Source: an uncultured Saprospiraceae bacterium (GTDB lineage: Bacteria; Bacteroidota; Bacteroidia; Chitinophagales; Saprospiraceae). From it: DNA of 47,944 nucleotides. The translations under genes and the position numbers were made by a program. This document shows positions 40,182 through 47,854 of the stretch, one piece after another (the first letter of the stretch is position 1; each line of letters opens with the position of its first letter). The stretch spans positions 1 to 47,944 of the forward strand of contig CALFWZ010000067.1 of assembly GCA_937928405.1 (NCBI GenBank), in the 5' to 3' direction. Below the pieces are notes generated by a model. That model did no database searches and was not told the origin of the DNA. It saw only the letters and a list, made by a program, of their open reading frames with translations.

Positions 40182-41852
40182 ATGTCTGACAAAAAAGTAA
40201 TCTTCGCCATGGAAGGCGTCACCAAAGCCTATCCAGCGGGTAAGACCGTTCTCAAAAATATCTGGTTGTCCTTTTATTATGGCGCCAAGATCGGCGTACT
40301 CGGTCTCAACGGCTCGGGTAAATCTACCTTATTAAAAATTATTGCAGGACTCGACGATAATATCCAAGGTAAAGTAACCTTTGATAAAGAGTATAAAATC
40401 GGGTATCTGGCACAGGAACCAGAACTCGATCCTGAAAAAACGGTCAAAGAAATTGTACAAGAAGGCGTACAGCACATCGTGGATGTGGTCACCAATTACG
40501 AAGCAGTCTCTGCCAAACTCGCCGAGCCGATGAGCGATGAAGAGATGATGAAAGTTATCGAAGAGCAGGGCGAATGGCTCGAAAAGATGGACCAGTTCAA
40601 CGCTTGGGAATTAGATCATACCCTCGAAGTAGCGATGGATGCATTACGCTGTCCACCCGATGATGCGAAAGTCTCTGTTCTTTCTGGAGGAGAACGCCGT
40701 CGAGTCGCCCTTTGTCGATTGCTATTGTCTAAACCGGATATCCTCCTGCTCGATGAGCCGACCAACCACCTAGACGCAGAAAGTGTCCATTGGTTAGAAC
40801 AGTTTTTAAAGTCTTTCCCCGGTACCGTCATTGCGGTGACGCACGATCGTTATTTTTTGGATAATGTAGCTGGTTGGATTTTAGAATTGGATCGTGGAGA
40901 AGGAATTCCTTGGCAAGGAAACTATAGTAGCTGGTTAGAACAAAAAGCAAATCGATTGGCCAACGAAGAAAAGGCGGAATCCAAACGTCAAAAAATTCTA
41001 CGTCGAGAACTCGAATGGTCGCGTATGAACGCCAAAGGCCGACAATCAAAAGGGAAGGCGCGTTTGAACGCTTACGACAACCTCAATAACGCTGAAACGA
41101 AAGAGAAAGAAGCCAAACTCGAAATCTATATTCCACCCGGACCAAGACTTGGTGATCAGGTAATTGATATAAAAGATGTTACCAAATCTTTTGATAATCG
41201 GATCTTGATGGAAAATTTAAACATTAAAATTCCTAAAAATGCAATTGTTGGAATCATTGGTCCCAATGGAGTAGGGAAGTCCACGCTTTTCCGGATGATT
41301 ATGGGCGAAGAAAAACCAGACAGTGGTGAGATCAGTATCGGAGAAACGGTAAAGGTGGCCTACGTGGATCAGACCCACAAAGATTTGGTTCCAGAAAAAA
41401 CCATTTACGAAGTGATTAGCCAAGGCAATGATTTTATTCAGGTAGGAAGTACAGAAGTTAACGCCCGTGCTTATGTGAGCCGATTTAATTTTGCGGGGAG
41501 TGACCAACAGAAAAAAGTTGGGGTCCTCTCTGGTGGAGAACGGAACCGACTACACTTAGCGATCACTTTACGCGAAGGCGGTAACGTGATTCTATTGGAT
41601 GAGCCGACAAACGATATTGATGTAAATACCTTGCGAGCTTTAGAAGAAGCCATCGAAAATTTTGCGGGCTGTGTCTTGGTCGTCTCGCACGATCGTTGGT
41701 TTATTGATCGTTTAGCAACGCATATTCTATCCTATGAAGACAATGGTGAATGGGTTTTCTTTGAAGGGAATTTCAGTGATTACGAAGCCAGTAAAAAAGC
41801 ACGATTGGGAGACGTAGCACCAAAACGACCACAGTTTAAGACCTTACTTTAG
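40182..41852 (+). CDS. ettA: ABC-F ATPase, energy-dependent translational throttle EttA
   Basis: A soluble protein with two ABC ATPase domains and no membrane part. EttA binds the ribosomal E site and gates the first elongation step according to the ATP/ADP level. Domain 1 has GLNGSGKST, the signature LSGGERRRVALCRLLLSKP and LLLDEPTNHLDAES. The arm insertion lies between Walker A and signature (EEMMKVIEEQGEWLEKMD). The linker is charged (RRELEWSRMNAKGRQSKGKAR in outline). Domain 2 has GPNGVGKST, LSGGERNRLHLA and LLDEPTNDIDVNTL. Length (556 aa) and the tail FEGNFSDYEASKKARLG match EttA rather than Uup or antibiotic-resistance ABC-F. It is monocistronic with a probable own promoter. Confidence 0.95.
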   Translation: MSDKKVIFAMEGVTKAYPAGKTVLKNIWLSFYYGAKIGVLGLNGSGKSTLLKIIAGLDDNIQGKVTFDKEYKIGYLAQEPELDPEKTVKEIVQEGVQHIVDVVTNYEAVSAKLAEPMSDEEMMKVIEEQGEWLEKMDQFNAWELDHTLEVAMDALRCPPDDAKVSVLSGGERRRVALCRLLLSKPDILLLDEPTNHLDAESVHWLEQFLKSFPGTVIAVTHDRYFLDNVAGWILELDRGEGIPWQGNYSSWLEQKANRLANEEKAESKRQKILRRELEWSRMNAKGRQSKGKARLNAYDNLNNAETKEKEAKLEIYIPPGPRLGDQVIDIKDVTKSFDNRILMENLNIKIPKNAIVGIIGPNGVGKSTLFRMIMGEEKPDSGEISIGETVKVAYVDQTHKDLVPEKTIYEVISQGNDFIQVGSTEVNARAYVSRFNFAGSDQQKKVGVLSGGERNRLHLAITLREGGNVILLDEPTNDIDVNTLRALEEAIENFAGCVLVVSHDRWFIDRLATHILSYEDNGEWVFFEGNFSDYEASKKARLGDVAPKRPQFKTLL

Positions 41853-41904
41853 TTTTAGGAAATAGTTAATTAGTGAGACTATTCTAAATTTTGTGTTTTT
41901 TAAC

Positions 41905-42035
41905 TTTAATCTCAACCTCAAAAACAACTTCAAATTGCCCATTAATTCAAAAATTGTTGTTTTTATAAAGCTGACAGTCCATTAATTAAGGGCGGTTGAT
42001 TTGCGATTGAGGTTGAGGTTGATTTTGAGATTTTA
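41905..42035. repeat. Imperfect inverted repeat with AACCTCAA arms (MITE-like)
   Basis: AATCTCAACCTCAA near 41908-41921 faces TTGAGGTTGAGGTTGA at 42008-42023 and TTTTGAGATTTTAA just after it. Inner GCCC-ATTAAT (41937-41946) faces ATTAATTAA-GGGC (41981-41993). The whole segment reads as a decayed hairpin of about 130 bases. The AACCTCAA word is shared with 26781-26840. Confidence 0.45.
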
Positions 42036-42127
42036 AAATATATTGAAACACTTTACTGAACAGTTCCAATATGGTGGTCATATCGACAAGCGAAAGTGTT
42101 TCTGGACCACCAATTAACTAATTAACC

Positions 42128-42205
42128 AATCTACAAATCCGCACATTAGAAAATCCGCACATCAAATAATCCTCCTATCAAAAAATCTACCCATCAAAAA
42201 AATCA
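42128..42205. repeat. Degenerate tandem repeats upstream of the GNAT gene
   Basis: Four to five units of about 15-20 bases of the type AAATCCGCACATCAAA follow each other (for example AAATCCGCACATTAGA, AAATCCGCACATCAAA, AAATCTACCCATCAAA). They lead without a break into the sequence that encodes the missing N-terminus of the GNAT protein. Confidence 0.5.
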
Positions 42206-42248
42206 TCCGCTTATCGAAACCGCTCGCCTCGGTATTCGCAATTGGACG

Positions 42249-42737
42249 ATGGACGATCTTCCTGCGATGGCTGCTATTAATGCTAATCCAGAAGTGATGC
42301 GTCATTTTCCTGCCACCCAATCTGAAGCAGAGACCAAGGCTTTTATTGAACGAGCACAAAAATCCTATGAAGAATACGGCTATGCCTACTTTGCGGTTGA
42401 TCATTTAAAAGACAAAAAAATGATTGGTTTTATTGGTTTAGCCTACCAAAAATATGAGTCTCGATTTACACCTGCCACAGATATCGGCTGGCGATTAGAT
42501 CCCGAATATTGGGGACGAGGACTCGCCACCGAAGGCGCACAAGCCGCTTTAGGATTTGGCCTACAAGTATTAAAACTCCCTAAAATTATTTCCGTGGCCG
42601 TGCGCTCAAACAAACCATCGATCAAGGTGATGGAAAAAATCGGACTTAAAAAACTGGGTAATTTTCAGCATCCTTTACTAGTCGATTATCCAGAGCTCAA
42701 GTCTTGTGTAGCGTATGGGATAGAACGTGGTCAATAG
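42249..42737 (+). CDS. GNAT-family N-acetyltransferase (start unclear)
   Basis: An acetyl-CoA-dependent acetyltransferase of the RimJ/RimL type. Visible family parts are the segment around PEVMRHFP, the strand YFAVDHLKDKKMIGFIGL, the acetyl-CoA site region DIGWRLDPEYWGRGLATEGAQAALGF and VRSNKPSIKVMEKIGLKKLG. Substrate is unknown. The first ATG in frame is at 42249, which cuts off the first strand of the fold. The codons just before it read HPLIETARLGIRNWT, exactly the expected GNAT start, and the frame is open back to 42150 with no ATG, GTG or TTG. The gene may use a rare start, or may have lost its start or suffered a frameshift in the A7 run at 42196-42202. Confidence 0.8.
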   Translation: MDDLPAMAAINANPEVMRHFPATQSEAETKAFIERAQKSYEEYGYAYFAVDHLKDKKMIGFIGLAYQKYESRFTPATDIGWRLDPEYWGRGLATEGAQAALGFGLQVLKLPKIISVAVRSNKPSIKVMEKIGLKKLGNFQHPLLVDYPELKSCVAYGIERGQ

Positions 42738-43210
42738 ATCGCTAATACCATGGACGATATCCAAATCTCGACGACCACCTACCACAATTGACACCATAGA
42801 TATCCCGTTTCGTAAAGGTGATTCCGTAAATAAAAGAAAACCATTTTAGCTAAATTAAATTTTTTGAGTGCCTTACGGCAAAACAACCGTTCTAAGATAA
42901 TAATTTTCTTATTTGTTTAGTTATTACCTATCGAATAAACAATAGATTTTTTTCGGAAGCTTACCGATTTTTTGGAATAGTGTTTTAACTGAAATAATAG
43001 GGTTTTAACGTTTGGTAAACTAGAGGATCGCTTTCTTCATTTAGCACTACGATTATTTAATTTGGTAAACGGGAGTGTTGGCTTAAAAACGTTAATAAAC
43101 TAGAGAGAAATTCAAGCAAACGACCAATTTTTTAGTCTGAAGTTTAGTAAATGTTTAAGGCAATTCCCTCACCATAAAAAGGTTATCTTTGCAGAAAATT
43201 CATTTAAAAT
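42738..43210. other. Intergenic region with repeated TTTGGTAAAC motifs
   Basis: TTTGGTAAAC occurs at 43011-43020 and, exactly 50 bases later, at 43061-43070. AACGTTTGGTAAACTAGAG (43007-43025) also resembles AACGTTAATAAACTAGAG (43088-43105). These lie upstream of the DUF2141 promoter and could be operator sites. No gene is visible. Confidence 0.45.
43184..43191 (+). promoter_or_regulatory. Promoter -7 element of the DUF2141 gene (TATCTTTG)
   Basis: TATCTTTG, followed by CAG, is a perfect -7 element 19 bases before the ATG at 43211, giving a very short leader. A -33 TTG is not obvious, which could mean dependence on an activator. Confidence 0.55.
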
Positions 43211-43636
43211 ATGAAATTACTTTTTTGGATTTTTAGTTTGATCAGTCTAATTGCACCACCGGATACGACTTCAGAAGGTACTTTGCTGATTTCCATAGAA
43301 AATGTCAAGAAAAATAAAGGGAAAATCATGCTGGCTGTTTACGCAGAAGCGGATAATTTTCTATCAGAAATTACTTATCGAAGTGTCCAACAAGCAGTGG
43401 ATCAGTCGGGAGTAGTAACACTGAAAATCGCGGATTTACCATATGGAACTTACGCGATCAGTTTGTATCATGATGAAAATAACAATGGAGAAATGGATGC
43501 CAATTTTATGAAAATTCCTAAGGAACCGTATGGATTTTCCAATAATGCTAGAGGTATGTTTGGACCTCCAAAATTTGAAGAAGCCCAATTTTCTTTCAGC
43601 AATACCGATCAGCAAATCAGGATTAAAATAAAATAG
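43211..43636 (+). CDS. DUF2141 domain protein, exported
   Basis: A 141-residue protein with a short signal sequence (MKLLFWIFSLISLIAPP) followed by a DUF2141 domain, a small beta-sandwich of unknown function common in envelope proteins. Typical phrases are LLISIENVKKNKGKIMLAVY, IADLPYGTYAISLYHDENNNGEMDANF and KEPYGFSNNARG, with the acidic DENNNGEMD loop resembling a calcium site. The protein is probably periplasmic or secreted. It has its own promoter, and the next gene (a helicase) starts 107 bp later on the same strand, so readthrough is possible. Confidence 0.88.
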   Translation: MKLLFWIFSLISLIAPPDTTSEGTLLISIENVKKNKGKIMLAVYAEADNFLSEITYRSVQQAVDQSGVVTLKIADLPYGTYAISLYHDENNNGEMDANFMKIPKEPYGFSNNARGMFGPPKFEEAQFSFSNTDQQIRIKIK

Positions 43637-43743
43637 TTTTTTCAACGCAGTATGAAGGAAAAAGAAACCATCAGGTGCGTAGTTTATTATTTTCTAATTC
43701 CCTAAATTAAATACGCTAACTAATAGTCAATAATCTCAAAAAA

Positions 43744-45099
43744 ATGACCTTCGCAGATCTGCCGCTTAATAAATTCTTACGCAATGCCATCGACGACCTT
43801 GGTTTTACCGACCCGACGCCGATTCAGGCAGAGACTTTTTCTATTATTAGAGGAGGAAAAAATATTGTGGGGATTGCCCAAACGGGGACTGGAAAAACCC
43901 TCGCTTTTTTATTACCTGTTTTAACGGATTTAAAGTTTAGCAAACAACTAGCTCCTCGGATTCTCATTCTAGTGCCTACCCGCGAACTGGTTTTACAAGT
44001 AGTTGAACAGGCGGAGTTGTTGACCAAGTATTCGAATACGCGGATCATGGGCGTTTATGGTGGAACGAATATGAATACCCAAAAAGATCTGGTGGCGCAA
44101 GGATGCGATGTGTTGGTGGCCACTCCTGGAAGATTATATGATTTGGCGTTGGCTGGTTCGCTCAAACTCAATAAAATTAATAAACTGATTATTGATGAAG
44201 TGGATGTAATGCTAGATTTAGGGTTTATTTTTCAACTTACCAATATTTTTGAACTGGTACCGGAGCGTCGACAAAATATTATGTTTTCCGCCACGATGAC
44301 GGAAGAGGTGGATCAGCTAATCACCGATTTTTTCTTTGATCCTGTCCGAGTGGCGATTGCCGTAAGTGGAACGCCACTGGATAATATCGCACAGATTTGT
44401 TATGAATTGCCAAATTTTTATACCAAAGGAAATTTGATCAAAGAACTTTTAGCGGAGATTGAAGTTTTTAAAAAAGTACTCATCTTTACTTCTAGTAAAA
44501 AGAATGCGGATCGAATGTTTGAATATCTTTCAGAAATCTACGAACCGGAAATGGGCATTATCCATTCTAATAAATCTCAAAACTATCGTATTCGTACCAT
44601 CCGGCAATTTGACGAGGGAGCGATCCGAATTTTATTGACCACAGACGTGATGGCTAGAGGATTGGATTTAGATCAAATCAGTCACGTGATAAATGTTGAT
44701 GTTCCTACGTATCCAGAAAATTATATGCATCGGATTGGTCGAACAGGGAGAGCTGAAAAAGAGGGAGATGCCATTTTGTTATACACACCAAAAGAAATTC
44801 CCGCCAAGGAAGCCATTGAATCATTGATGGATTATCAAATTCCATTGGGCAGCTTACCCGAACATCTCGAAAAAGCTACCCAATTAATTCCTGAAGAACG
44901 GAAAAAGCCAGGAGAGCATAAAAATCATAATAGAAACAGCGGAAAGGATTTAGCTGGACCTGCTTTTCATGAAAAGAGTGCCAAAAATAGTAAGACCAAT
45001 CTTGGTGGGAAATACCGACGTGAGCTTGCTAAAAAATATAAAAAACGAAAGACGAGAGGGGATAAGCTTCAAAATAATAAAAAGAAGAAGAAACGATAG
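43744..45099 (+). CDS. DEAD-box RNA helicase (DEVD variant)
   Basis: An ATP-dependent RNA helicase likely to act in ribosome assembly or RNA decay. The motifs occur in order: Q motif (GFTDPTPIQ), I AQTGTGKT, Ia PTRELVLQ, Ib TPGR, II DEVD at residues 151-154 in place of DEAD, III SAT, IV VLIFTSS, V TDVMARGLDLD and VI HRIGRTGR. The C-terminal tail after about 370 is lysine- and asparagine-rich (KKYKKRKTRGDKLQNNKKKKKR in outline), as in RhlE-like helicases that bind RNA nonspecifically. Length is 451 aa. The DEVD change keeps the two acidic residues that coordinate magnesium, so activity is expected. The gene probably ends before the promoter at 45277. Confidence 0.92.
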   Translation: MTFADLPLNKFLRNAIDDLGFTDPTPIQAETFSIIRGGKNIVGIAQTGTGKTLAFLLPVLTDLKFSKQLAPRILILVPTRELVLQVVEQAELLTKYSNTRIMGVYGGTNMNTQKDLVAQGCDVLVATPGRLYDLALAGSLKLNKINKLIIDEVDVMLDLGFIFQLTNIFELVPERRQNIMFSATMTEEVDQLITDFFFDPVRVAIAVSGTPLDNIAQICYELPNFYTKGNLIKELLAEIEVFKKVLIFTSSKKNADRMFEYLSEIYEPEMGIIHSNKSQNYRIRTIRQFDEGAIRILLTTDVMARGLDLDQISHVINVDVPTYPENYMHRIGRTGRAEKEGDAILLYTPKEIPAKEAIESLMDYQIPLGSLPEHLEKATQLIPEERKKPGEHKNHNRNSGKDLAGPAFHEKSAKNSKTNLGGKYRRELAKKYKKRKTRGDKLQNNKKKKKR

Positions 45100-45547
45100 G
45101 TGGTTGAAATCTTCAATAACGAATATTTGATTGAGTTTTTGTCGTAAAAGCTAGAGTTCTTTTCTTAAATTTGAGACCTGCCAATAACTGTGAGTCAATA
45201 TTCAATATTCCCACCATCTGCTTCCATGCTACTTTTCAGAAATTTTAAAAGGAATTTATTTTTATAAGTAAATTTATTGTTTATTATATATTTAAATTGT
45301 ATATTTGTTTTGCCGATCCGATTTTAATGAAGCCTCATTTTTTCGAGTATAGAAATTCTATTCTAAGTTGGAATAAGCATTTTATTTTTTATCCATGAGA
45401 TAATGCATTCCCAATCAAGATAATAAAAAGACTTGTTTCGACCGTTAAGTCTACCATAGCCATAACGTATAATTCGACGTTGATGGATAAAGAAGTTGAC
45501 CCTACTAAGTATTTATTTTCAGACTATCACATTTAAAAAGAGTTCCA
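45100..45547. other. Intergenic region with the promoter and long leader of the response regulator gene
   Basis: It contains a good promoter at 45277-45307 and then about 235 bases before the regulator ATG. A short hairpin TATTC/GAATA near 45360-45375 is the only structure noticed in the leader. Another -7-like word, TAAATTTG, is at 45166-45173. No small ORF is convincing. Confidence 0.45.
45277..45307 (+). promoter_or_regulatory. Promoter upstream of the response regulator gene (TTG-N20-TATATTTG)
   Basis: TTG at 45277-45279 and TATATTTG at 45300-45307 are spaced by 20 bases, a close match to the Bacteroidota promoter. The predicted transcript starts near 45313, leaving an unusually long leader. 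Confidence 0.6.
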
Positions 45548-46831
45548 ATGACTAAAATTTTAATTGTGGATGATAATGGGAGCATCCGTCGTATTCTTAC
45601 AGAGATTTTGGAAACCCGTAATTATGCCGTTTGGTCGGTAGCGTCGGGTAAGGCGTGTTTGGAAATTATCACGCAAGAAAGTTTTGATTTAATTTTACTA
45701 GATATCAAGATGCAGGGTATGGATGGTTTGGAAGTCTTGAATAAATTAAATCGCCTGAAACTGAAAATTCCGATCATCATGATGTCTGCACACGGGCGGA
45801 GCGGAACGGCTAAAGCAGTAAAGCTAAAAGGAGCGTTTAGTTATATTGATAAACCTTTTGATATAGAGCCATTGCTAACCATGATAGCGAATGCCTTGCA
45901 GCCCAATCGTTTAGAAGGACTTAAATTGCGTTCCCCTAAACTTGGTCCGATGTCAAAGGTAAGTAAATCGAAGGGCCCTGAAATGATCGGTAGCTCCCCC
46001 AAGTTTATGGCTATGAAAGAAGAGATAAGTCGGATGGCACCTACGGATTTTCGGGTTTTGATTACTGGCCCGAATGGTTCAGGAAAAGAATTAGTAGCTC
46101 GCTCTATTCATGAATTGAGTCTGCGAAATAAAAAGAGATTTGTGGAGGTTAATTGTGCAGCGATTCCCACCGAGTTAATTGAGAGTGTATTGTTTGGACA
46201 TACTAAAGGATCTTTTACTGGTGCCAACAAAGAGACCGTAGGATTGTTTGAGCAAGCGGAAGGTGGAACTATTTTTTTGGATGAAATCGGAGATATGTCG
46301 CTGAGCGCACAAGCTAAGGTGCTACGGGTACTACAGGAACATAAGATTACAAAAGTGGGGGGGAACTGTGAAATTAGAATAAATGTACGCGTCATTGCAG
46401 CGACCAATAAAAACCTGCTAGAAATGATTCAGGCTAAAACCTTCCGAGAGGATTTGTTTTATCGTTTAGAAGAACTGGTTATTCAAGTACCTTCCTTGAA
46501 TGAGCGACGAGCAGATATTCCCGAATTAGTCAATTATTTTGTGGAAGGATTTGCGAAACAGTTAGGATGGTCTTATCCTTCGATAGAAAAAGAAGCGATG
46601 GATGCTTTACAACAGGTAAATTATGCTGGTAATATTCGTCAACTCCAAAATATGCTTAAGCGAATCTTAGTCAATTCTGGTAAGAACATTACCGTGATGG
46701 ATGTAAATCGATTTGCTCCATTGATGGTAAGCCGACAAAAAGCAGTAATTGAGCTTAATAATTTGATTCACCAATTTGGAGGTTTAGAGGCAGCGATTAC
46801 TTATATTCGAGCAAATTTTAAGGAGGAGTAA
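45548..46831 (+). CDS. NtrC-type sigma-54 response regulator lacking a full Fis domain
   Basis: A response regulator with a receiver domain (acid pocket Asp8/Asp9, phospho-acceptor Asp52 in LILLDIKMQ, Lys102 in YIDKPF). A sigma-54-type AAA+ ATPase follows: Walker A GPNGSGKE (174-181), the sigma-54-contacting loop as GSFTGA (221-226, normally GAFTGA), Walker B TIFLDEIGDM and the sensor region VRVIAATNKNL. After the AAA+ lid (NIRQLQNMLKRIL) only about 50 residues remain (ending IHQFGGLEAAITYIRANFKEE), too short and atypical for a standard Fis helix-turn-helix. It may therefore work from solution or bind DNA weakly. No cognate kinase gene is adjacent. Confidence 0.93.
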   Translation: MTKILIVDDNGSIRRILTEILETRNYAVWSVASGKACLEIITQESFDLILLDIKMQGMDGLEVLNKLNRLKLKIPIIMMSAHGRSGTAKAVKLKGAFSYIDKPFDIEPLLTMIANALQPNRLEGLKLRSPKLGPMSKVSKSKGPEMIGSSPKFMAMKEEISRMAPTDFRVLITGPNGSGKELVARSIHELSLRNKKRFVEVNCAAIPTELIESVLFGHTKGSFTGANKETVGLFEQAEGGTIFLDEIGDMSLSAQAKVLRVLQEHKITKVGGNCEIRINVRVIAATNKNLLEMIQAKTFREDLFYRLEELVIQVPSLNERRADIPELVNYFVEGFAKQLGWSYPSIEKEAMDALQQVNYAGNIRQLQNMLKRILVNSGKNITVMDVNRFAPLMVSRQKAVIELNNLIHQFGGLEAAITYIRANFKEE

Positions 46832-46962
46832 AAGTGAAATTATTGTTTAGGTCGTTGTGATCTTAAATAAATGAATTTGGTCTGATATATTACATTTTTT
46901 CATGGTTTAAAGCCGTATTATTGCCACGATAATTTTATCAAGATACCCTTTAAATTTTGTAT

Positions 46963-47796
46963 ATGAAAACCAAAAAGTTTACACTTATTTATTTATTTTT
47001 TACGATTCTAGCGGTAGGGACGATGTTTATGTCTTTTTCGAGTAATCCTCCTGACGGAAGAACAGGCGCACCTGGAGAGGGGGCGTGTACCAACTGTCAT
47101 AATCCGAGCAATCCCTTGGGATTGGATGGAGAATTTTCCGTGACGGGTTTTCCAACCGATATCACTCCTGGAGAGACCTATACGATTTCTGTGGTAGTTC
47201 GTAATAATAATGGCATGGCTCAAAGAAATGGTTTTCAAGCAGTCATCCTCGATTCGAACAATAATAATATTGGAGATATCTCAACTACTGGAGGAAATCC
47301 AACTACCGAAACGGCCAGTAATGGACGGGAATATGTAGAACATCGACCTGCCATTGACTTTGCCAATAATGAGGTCAACTGGACCTTTAACTGGGCAGCA
47401 CCTGCTGAAGGAGTATCAGGAGAAGAGGTGACGCTTTACGTTGCTTCCGTTGTAGGTAGTGGCTCAAATGGAAATAGTAATGATCTTACTATTGAGGAAA
47501 ACTTTACTGGAACGATCAGCAATGCAGTTGGAACAGATGATCTGGAAGCCGTTGCTAAAGTTGATATATTTCCTAACCCCGCAAAAGACTTCTTTACCCT
47601 GCAATTGGAAGGACCGATTAACGAAAAAGTTAATGTTCGTTTGATGTCAGCAACGGGTCAGTTGGTATATGCTCAAGTTGATTTATCGCTAGATAGCACG
47701 ACTGAAATTCCAGTAGCAGATCTGCCGAGTGGAATTTATTTTCTACAGCTCAATAGTGAAACTGCTTCTACGGTACGTAAGGTAGTGGTGGAATAA
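46963..47796 (+). CDS. T9SS-secreted choice-of-anchor protein with a CxxCH motif
   Basis: A secreted protein. I choose the ATG at 46963 (MKTKKFTLIYLFFTILAVG), giving a clean signal peptide; a TTG two codons earlier is less likely. The mature part begins PPDGRTGAPGEGACTNCHNPSNP, with one CxxCH that could attach c-type haem, as in choice-of-anchor V-type proteins. A beta-sandwich (GETYTISVVVRNNN; EVNWTFNWAAP) follows, related in outline to Reeler-like domains. The last 80 residues are a type IX secretion sorting domain (VDIFPNPAKDFFTLQL ... LPSGIYFLQLNSE ... VRKVVVE). The protein is exported across the outer membrane and probably anchored to the surface. A strong terminator follows. Confidence 0.9.
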   Translation: MKTKKFTLIYLFFTILAVGTMFMSFSSNPPDGRTGAPGEGACTNCHNPSNPLGLDGEFSVTGFPTDITPGETYTISVVVRNNNGMAQRNGFQAVILDSNNNNIGDISTTGGNPTTETASNGREYVEHRPAIDFANNEVNWTFNWAAPAEGVSGEEVTLYVASVVGSGSNGNSNDLTIEENFTGTISNAVGTDDLEAVAKVDIFPNPAKDFFTLQLEGPINEKVNVRLMSATGQLVYAQVDLSLDSTTEIPVADLPSGIYFLQLNSETASTVRKVVVE

Positions 47797-47821
47797 TAGC
47801 AAGCAATTTTTTAAATACAAG

Positions 47822-47854
47822 AGCCGCAGCTGATGATTCAGCTGCGGCTTTTTT
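47822..47854 (+). terminator. Intrinsic terminator of the T9SS protein gene
   Basis: AGCCGCAGCTGA (47822-47833) and TCAGCTGCGGCT (47838-47849) form a perfect 12-bp GC-rich stem with a TGAT loop, followed by TTTTT to 47854. It is also the apparent landing site of the group IIC intron that starts at the next base. Confidence 0.95.

Larger units (their letters stand above)
41853..42248. other. Repeat-rich gap between ettA and the GNAT gene
   Basis: The gap holds the imperfect inverted repeat at 41905-42035 and the degenerate tandem repeats at 42128-42205, both listed separately. No promoter element of the TAnnTTTG type is evident. Confidence 0.5.
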
